Positions 40,801 through 45,705 of a DNA stretch of 45,705 bases are shown here, one piece after another. The translations under genes were made by a program, and so were the position numbers. Position 1 is the first letter of the stretch. The number at the start of each line of letters is the position of its first letter. Source of the DNA: Flavobacteriales bacterium (GTDB lineage Bacteria; Bacteroidota; Bacteroidia; Flavobacteriales; Schleiferiaceae); the NCBI GenBank assembly GCA_947464785.1, contig CANHXZ010000003.1:1-45705 (forward strand), read 5' to 3'. The notes below the pieces were generated by a model. It searched no databases, was not told where the DNA came from, and saw nothing but the letters and a program-made list of their open reading frames with translations.

Positions 40801-42438
40801 GATGAGGGCAGAACCGGCTACGGCCTTGTTGCCACGGATCACAGTACCCGGCTCAATCGTTAATGTAGCGCCATTCTTCACGTAGATTGGACCGCTGATC
40901 ATGTACGTGTTGTTGGCCGTCCACCGTGTATTCGTGGTAATTTCCGTTGTGACGGTAACGGTAGGAGTTGGGTAAACGGTGTTCGCGGGATCCCAGTTGG
41001 TCCAAGTGTCGGTCCACATAGGCTCTGGAGCAGGAGCAAATGCACCACGGAAGGATGTGGTGGTAAACTGAGGGAATTCGGGATCGTTAAAATCCACATT
41101 GTTCAAAGCAATCGAGGTCGATGAAGGACGGTAATCAGGTGCCGTGTAGCTGTAAGGATTCACCAGGATGTTCGCCGAACTTACCAACGTATCGTTCATG
41201 TTATCCCCAATCCATTTCTTTGAATTAAAGGTTGCTGAAACAGTAACCATCTTGTTGGAAGGCTGGCATCCGGCAATGATGTTGTTGCGGAAACGCAGAA
41301 GATCTTCTCCAGCGCGCAGCTCGGAGGCGGTACCATCGACATGAATACCGCGCTTCCAATCCATGAAGATTGAGTTCAAGATTTTCATTTCGCTGTTGCG
41401 GCGAAGGCGAAGAGCGCGCTCAAACTTGCTGTTGATGGTGGCAGTAGGAACGCCGCGAAGTGGGCCAATGGCGGTGAAGTTTGAAAACATCGCCGCAGTT
41501 TTTGGCGTGTTGGTTGAGCCACTGCCGTCGTTGTCGCATTCAAAACCTTCTGATGTAGAACCGGAAGATTGGTCAGCAATGTTTGGGTCACGAACGATGA
41601 GTCCAAACTGAACTTTACCTCGGAAGCCAAAATCGCAGTCCATGTCGTCGTCCAAGCAGCGGTATGCAACCAAGTGCTTAGCGTTCACGGTGCCGCCAAA
41701 CCATTCAAACGCGTCGTCGTTCACGAATGAAGTTTGGAGGTAGTCAATCTCTGTTGCAGCTCCTACTGAGCCGAAGGTGAATCCATTGATTTCCTTATCG
41801 ATTTGGTAGGCGTAGCCCCCAAACTCAAGGCGAATGTACTTGAGGACACCGCTGTTGTCGTTGTCGTCGGGTGTTGCGCCACCGCCGTATTCGGAGTTGG
41901 TCGTAACGGGAAGACCTTCAATGTTGCCAATGCCGGCGGGCGTTCCAGCCGTAGCATTTGCAGGAAGGTTGTTGGTGGCCTTTCCAAGCACCACAATACC
42001 ACCCCAATCACCGATTTGACGGCTGCCTGGCGCGGCGCTTGAAGTGAAGACAATGGGCTGAGACTCTGTACCGGCAGCAATAATTTTTGCGCCCTTGGTA
42101 ATGATCAGTGCAGACCCTGCAACGGCAACATTACCGCGGATTACGGTTCCAGGCTGAATCGTCAGCGTTGCGTTGTTGGTGACGTAGATAGGGCCCGAAA
42201 GCAAGTATACGTTGGCAGAAGTCCACGTGGTATTCGCCGTGATGTTGGCTGCAACCGTTACCGTGGGTGTGCCGTATACCGTGGTTTGCGGATCCCAGTT
42301 GGTCCATCCGTTGGTCCACATCGGAGTTGGAGCTGGAGCAAAAGCACCACGGTAGTTTGTGGGCTCAAACTTCCAATTTACTTGGGCAAACGACGATGTC
42401 GCGAGAGCCGCAAAAAGGAAAGGTAAAAGTTTTTTCAT
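37873..42438 (-). CDS. Giant surface protein: duplicated ~430-aa module, Ig-like/SprB-type repeats, T9SS sorting domain
   Basis: MKKLLPFLFAALATSSFAQ leader; two near-identical RGAFAPAPxPMWT...TLTIEPGTVIRGN...DWGGIVVLGKA...GNIEGLPV modules; C-terminal IRVFPNPTNSVINVVTS...FANGLYFVTAIFEDGSTIVARVTVMN. Confidence 0.88.
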   Translation of the reverse strand: MKKLLPFLFAALATSSFAQVNWKFEPTNYRGAFAPAPTPMWTNGWTNWDPQTTVYGTPTVTVAANITANTTWTSANVYLLSGPIYVTNNATLTIQPGTVIRGNVAVAGSALIITKGAKIIAAGTESQPIVFTSSAAPGSRQIGDWGGIVVLGKATNNLPANATAGTPAGIGNIEGLPVTTNSEYGGGATPDDNDNSGVLKYIRLEFGGYAYQIDKEINGFTFGSVGAATEIDYLQTSFVNDDAFEWFGGTVNAKHLVAYRCLDDDMDCDFGFRGKVQFGLIVRDPNIADQSSGSTSEGFECDNDGSGSTNTPKTAAMFSNFTAIGPLRGVPTATINSKFERALRLRRNSEMKILNSIFMDWKRGIHVDGTASELRAGEDLLRFRNNIIAGCQPSNKMVTVSATFNSKKWIGDNMNDTLVSSANILVNPYSYTAPDYRPSSTSIALNNVDFNDPEFPQFTTTSFRGAFAPAPEPMWTDTWTNWDPANTVYPTPTVTVTTEITTNTRWTANNTYMISGPIYVKNGATLTIEPGTVIRGNKAVAGSALIITKGSKIVANGTKNAPIVFTSSGGVGNRAIGDWGGIIVLGKAANNLPANATAGTPAGIGNIEGLPVSADSEYGGGATPNDNDNSGVLKYVRIEFGGYAYQIDKEINGLTMGSVGRSTVIDYVQTSYTNDDSFEWFGGTVNAKHLVAYRGLDDDMDCDFGFRGQIQFALIVRDPAIADQSSGSTSEGFECDNDGSGSASTPKTAATFSNVTAVGPLRGNVTATIDPKHERALRLRRNSEMKIHNSIFMDFRKGLFIDGATTEGQATSGNLQFKNNILAGYRPNQGFFKTSATFNIKAFFGANANDSLTSSANILTTPYNYTAPDYRPGASSIALTGASFAATPFVNNIACGLSAPSVTGSLTVCQGSSTTLSAPAGFTYLWSNGATSQSITVSAAGNYTVTITDALGCSNSTTSSVAVTTRPTVAITGTATICAGQNVTLTANGGATYTWNNAATTNAVTVSPTATTTYTVIGANASGCADTANFLVTVVALPSLTGTPSVTNASCGLSNGSISNVVVTGTGLSYNWTTASGASIGSTATLTNLPAGAYTLTATNANGCVATFGPYTVTNPSTPPTLTTNPTVANAGCGLSNGSISGATFSGTGLTYNWTNSSNTSVGTSANLSNVPAGVYNVSVTNAAGCSASFGPYSIANFSAPSAPSVTVVDSVLCAGETIQLTAASSAPNATFTWSGPNGFTSNGPIVSIANTTVSNSGVYSVTVTSNGCVSSSKNKTVTVYAIPAVTATVADSVLCAGETIQLTASTLAVGASYSWTGPNFTGAGATVTIANATTANAGLYTVTISVNGCTSAAVSKSIVVNNLPSVTVIALNDTTCVNYSPIALVAAPAGGTYSGNGVTGASFDPATAGVGSHTITYSYTDANGCANSATTTVIVEACVSIDESSMNSIRVFPNPTNSVINVVTSRTDLAAVILTNNVGEVVARISGTQLDATQFANGLYFVTAIFEDGSTIVARVTVMN

Positions 42439-42486
42439 GAGTGGTTTGAAAATTTGGTACAAACCTACTCGGTGAAGAATATCTGT

Positions 42487-42536
42487 GTCTTAACGTATTG
42501 TTATGGTTGGGTTATGCGAATGAGAAGCGAATGTTA
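42487..42536 (-). promoter_or_regulatory. Five-unit 11-bp-period direct-repeat operator upstream of the giant surface protein
   Basis: Minus strand TAACAT-tcgct-TCTCAT-tcgca-TAACCC-aacca-TAACAA-tacgt-TAAGAC, then 19 bp to the -7 element TAGGTTTG (42460-42467). Confidence 0.7.
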
Positions 42537-42541
42537 AGAAC

Positions 42542-45361
42542 TTACATTCGGTAGGTAAGTCCCAGTGCAATGGTGGGGCCAAAATTGCTGCGCCACATTT
42601 GATCATCCCCTTCAGACCACTTTTGGTTGTTGTCGATGTCGTTGAAGAAAATCAAGTCTGGCGCAAGTAGGTCGCGAGCGGTCAACTTGATGCTTAGCTT
42701 TTCATTGACTTCTTGGTTCAAAGAGAGGTCGAGTACGGCGCGCCCTTTTTCCCAAATGCTGGGCTCTTGGCTTGATCCAACGATGAAAATTCGATCGCCT
42801 ACCTGATTGAATGCGGCGCTGATTGTGGTGCCGGACTCATCATTTTGGTACTGAATACCGGCATTGACCACATAAGGCGACTGTCCTTGCAGTGGCCGAA
42901 TGGAATCAACAGCCGTAGGCATATTAAGCGTTACCTGTGAGCGAATGAGGGCATAGTTTGCAAACACGGTCATCTTACTCAAGACCTTCTGGTCTGGCTT
43001 TCCAAACAAGGTGCTCAAGAGCAAGCGCCCTTCGAATTCAAGTCCAAAGTCTACCGCCTTCGGCACGTTGACGAAGGTGTACTCTGTTACTACATCCTCA
43101 CGAGTGGCCTGTTCAATAGGGTTGATGAAGTTCTTGTAAAAAGCAGTTACTGAAAACACTTGACCCTTTCCAGGATACCATTCGTAACGAGCGTCGAAAT
43201 TATCAATCGTAGAGCGCACCAACGTAGGATTTCCGGTAACGACGTAGCGCGTTTGGAAGTCATAAAACGCGAACGGAGCTAATTCGCGGAATTCGGGGCG
43301 GTTGAGGGTTCGCGAATAAGAAAGTCGCAGATTTTGCGCATCGTTGATGCTGTAAATAAAGTTAACCGAAGGAAGGATGTCAAGCAGCGTGCTTTCAACC
43401 TGTACCGTGTCGTTGTTGTCGGTTTTTGAATACATGTTTTGTTCAAAATTCTCTGCACGCAATCCCCAGTTCACACGGGTTTTTTCCAAGATTCGAGAAT
43501 CAAACTGAACGAATCCAAAAGATGTGGTGGCATTGGCTAAATAGGAATCGGAGGATTTCGTTCCCTCGCGCATGGAGAAGCCGCTCGTTGCGTTCATGTT
43601 TTGTGCTCCAAAGATCTCCTCAATTGGGGCATTCAATAAATTTTGGTCAAACGTCATGAAATTGGCCAAGACATACCCAAATTGACGAGCGGTGTAGGTT
43701 CGGTCCCGATACTGTCCGCCAATACCAACTTTCAAGTTGTTCCGAATACCAAGGTCCACCAAGTCAAGAGGTAATTCAAAAGTGGCTTGCCCACTCGTAA
43801 TCCCTTCAAGATTTAATCCGTAGAAACGACTGCCGGAATAATCTGGACCAACTGAGGTAGAGGTAATGCCGGCCCTCCACGAAGTGTCTGGCACATCGGT
43901 ATCTCCGTAGTAAAGGGTGTTTCGCAGGTTGGGTACACTGCGAGAAATGCCGCTGTACGAGGCCAACCATTGAAGTTTCCCTTTGAACGATTCAAAGTAG
44001 TGGGATCCGTTGAGTTGGCTACTGAGAATCTGGTTATTGGTAAACCAACGAGCACTTTGGCGAAGGACTTGATTGGGTGCGTCAATAGGTTGGCGTGTGC
44101 CATTGCGCATGAGTACCCGGTCTTGTGAGGTAATGGAGTACAAATTTTTCCATCCAATGGTTGTGTTGGGACCAGCGCTGTAGGAGATGTTTGCAAGAGC
44201 ACCCGCTAAAGTGTTCACAACGTAATTGTCGTCGAGCAAATCACTTTCCATGAGTGATTCCTCGTTTGAACCCACTGCGTTTTGCCAAGACTGCCGGCGC
44301 GTTGTGTTGTATTGGTTACTCTGGTTGTAGGTCAAAGAGTAGATTGCCCCCAGGCGTTTGGTGCCGATATCTTTGCTGCTTCCGCCGCTGTACTGAAAGG
44401 AGAGTGCAGGTAAAAAAGTCTTGTTTTGAAGCGCCCAATCGTTCTTGAATTTGCTTGCAACTTGTACGCGTTCTGAAGAGGAAAGTTGGAACATTTGATT
44501 GGAGGTAGGCATATTCGTTGGCAATGCGCGAGCACCGTTGTCAACGCCCAACCAGTCTGTTGAGCTGCCTTGGTAATCCAAACGATCTTTAAAAGTGGTG
44601 ATGGTGTTGTAGCTCGTTGAAAAACTGAACTCATGAAAGGCTTTGCCCGGAAAGCTTTTGGTGTTCACTTGAATGACACCCCCCGCGAATTCCCCGGGAA
44701 GTTCTGCCGAAGCCGTTTTTACAATCACCAGGTTGTCCAAAAGAGCGGCGGGGAATACGTCAAAAGCAAATGCCTTACGGTCGGACTCGGTTGAAGGAAG
44801 GGGCGCGCCATTGAGGTATGCGGCGTTGTATCGATCGTTCAAGCCACGGACAATCGCGAATTTGTTGTCTTGAATGGAGGCGCCAGAAACGCGTTTCAGC
44901 ACGTCTCCGGTGTTGCGATCCGGTGTCCGACGGATGGACTCGGACGAAATTCCATCCGATACCGATGAAAGAGATTTTTGCTGAATCAGAAGCGCATTAA
45001 CGTTCTCTCGTGTTGCTGAAGCGGTGATGGTAACTGTTTCCAAGGCCTCCCCCTTTGAAAATTCCATGGTCACATTGAGCGTAGTTTCACCACCGGCTTT
45101 GATGACGACGCCTGAGATGGACTTGTTGGAAAACCCAAATGACTTCACCAAAATGGTGTAGGTTCCCGCAGCCGCACTTAAGGAATATTCGCCGTCAAAA
45201 TTGGTGAGGGTGGTCAGATTGGTGCCCTCTACCAGGATGCGTGCACCGGGCATCGTTTCTCCGGTAGAACCGTCCACCACAACCCCAACTACCTTGCCGG
45301 ACTGGGCAAAGGCTGCGAAATTCAAAACTAAAACCGAAACAATGAGGAGGATGCGGTACAT
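42542..45361 (-). CDS. TonB-dependent receptor with N-terminal carboxypeptidase-like regulatory domain
   Basis: MYRILLIVSVLVLNFAAFAQSGKVVGVVVDGSTGETMPGARILVEGTNLTTLTNFDGEYSLSAAAGTYTI; plug DNKFAIVRGLNDRYNAAYLNGAPLPSTESDRKAFAFDVFP; C-terminal aromatic LGLTYRM. Confidence 0.92.
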   Translation of the reverse strand: MYRILLIVSVLVLNFAAFAQSGKVVGVVVDGSTGETMPGARILVEGTNLTTLTNFDGEYSLSAAAGTYTILVKSFGFSNKSISGVVIKAGGETTLNVTMEFSKGEALETVTITASATRENVNALLIQQKSLSSVSDGISSESIRRTPDRNTGDVLKRVSGASIQDNKFAIVRGLNDRYNAAYLNGAPLPSTESDRKAFAFDVFPAALLDNLVIVKTASAELPGEFAGGVIQVNTKSFPGKAFHEFSFSTSYNTITTFKDRLDYQGSSTDWLGVDNGARALPTNMPTSNQMFQLSSSERVQVASKFKNDWALQNKTFLPALSFQYSGGSSKDIGTKRLGAIYSLTYNQSNQYNTTRRQSWQNAVGSNEESLMESDLLDDNYVVNTLAGALANISYSAGPNTTIGWKNLYSITSQDRVLMRNGTRQPIDAPNQVLRQSARWFTNNQILSSQLNGSHYFESFKGKLQWLASYSGISRSVPNLRNTLYYGDTDVPDTSWRAGITSTSVGPDYSGSRFYGLNLEGITSGQATFELPLDLVDLGIRNNLKVGIGGQYRDRTYTARQFGYVLANFMTFDQNLLNAPIEEIFGAQNMNATSGFSMREGTKSSDSYLANATTSFGFVQFDSRILEKTRVNWGLRAENFEQNMYSKTDNNDTVQVESTLLDILPSVNFIYSINDAQNLRLSYSRTLNRPEFRELAPFAFYDFQTRYVVTGNPTLVRSTIDNFDARYEWYPGKGQVFSVTAFYKNFINPIEQATREDVVTEYTFVNVPKAVDFGLEFEGRLLLSTLFGKPDQKVLSKMTVFANYALIRSQVTLNMPTAVDSIRPLQGQSPYVVNAGIQYQNDESGTTISAAFNQVGDRIFIVGSSQEPSIWEKGRAVLDLSLNQEVNEKLSIKLTARDLLAPDLIFFNDIDNNQKWSEGDDQMWRSNFGPTIALGLTYRM

Positions 45362-45413
45362 GGCATTACTTAATTTGTTCAACGTGCAAATTACGCCCCG
45401 CCACATATCCTCA

Positions 45414-45441
45414 AGATTACGGGAATGTTAGCTAGATGTTA
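45414..45441 (-). promoter_or_regulatory. Three-unit 11-bp-period direct-repeat operator upstream of the TonB-dependent receptor
   Basis: Minus strand TAACAT-ctagc-TAACAT-tcccg-TAATCT, then 20 bp to TAATTTG (45387-45393). Confidence 0.65.
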
Positions 45442-45524
45442 CCAAGGTTATTTCACTTGAGCTCAACCAACCATTGCCCAGGGGGCAATTCTTTTGATTT
45501 CGAACAACTTGAATTTGAATAAAC

Positions 45525-45558
45525 AAAAAAGCCCCACTGTTCTGTGAGGCTTTTTTTT
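45525..45558. terminator. Bidirectional-looking Rho-independent terminator
   Basis: AAAAAAGCCcCACtgttctGTGaGGCTTTTTTTT. Confidence 0.75.
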
Positions 45559-45660
45559 GGTGGCTCCCCTTTTCGACGAAAGTTGCAGCTTTTTGCAGAT
45601 GATTGAGTACGTGATTATCAGAAGATTGAAGGGTTGAATAACGTGTCTGATTGCAGGAAG

Positions 45661-45691
45661 TTGTCAATATTACTAAGGCTTTCTACTTTTG
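45661..45691 (+). promoter_or_regulatory. Bacteroidota-type promoter for a gene entering at the window end
   Basis: TTG-N20-TACTTTTG; ATGAAAAAG begins at 45697. Confidence 0.5.
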
Positions 45692-45705
45692 TGAAAATGA
45701 AAAAG

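Noticed and set aside
38312-42042. Multiple plus-strand ORFs of 60-125 aa across the giant surface gene
   Set aside because: Antisense to a coherent 1529-codon minus-strand ORF with signal peptide and T9SS tail; compositions reflect reverse complement of repeated Thr/Asn/Gly codons.
45428-45667. 79-aa minus-strand ORF
   Set aside because: Spans the operator repeats and terminator hairpin; no domain or coding signature.

Overview
The window is a Bacteroidota-type chromosomal segment. Support for this comes from several T9SS C-terminal sorting domains, a SusC/TonB-dependent receptor, and TAnnTTTG -7 promoter elements. No rRNA, CRISPR array or intact transposon was seen.

Main content: a minus-strand housekeeping block (gatA partial, tatA, gpsA, M28 peptidase, lspA, DksA/TraR-like, ileS, RidA); a flippase and dut; three tandem YwaF/TMEM164-like membrane proteins, with a fourth copy about 3 kb away; UspA, CDF transporter, AlkD-like protein and tRNA-Pro(CGG); T9SS cargo proteins; a membrane-anchored AraC-type regulator cassette; MscS; secreted KatG; RluF; a pentapeptide-repeat protein; a Hint-domain exoprotein; a hipBA module; and a giant repeat adhesin beside a TonB-dependent receptor.

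The observations I rate most interesting are:
(1) the four YwaF/TMEM164-like paralogs with invariant Cys and His positions;
(2) matching 11-bp-period direct-repeat operators (PHO-box-like layout) upstream of both the giant surface protein and the TonB receptor;
(3) a recurring TAnnTTTG-like -7 element exactly 4 nt before start codons, suggesting leaderless mRNAs;
(4) three TGATG-N8-CATCA palindromes upstream of hipB;
(5) a lone C-terminal Hint domain in a secreted protein;
(6) a truncated HigA-leader microORF absent from the ORF track.

All functional calls come from reading translations by eye. No database search was run.
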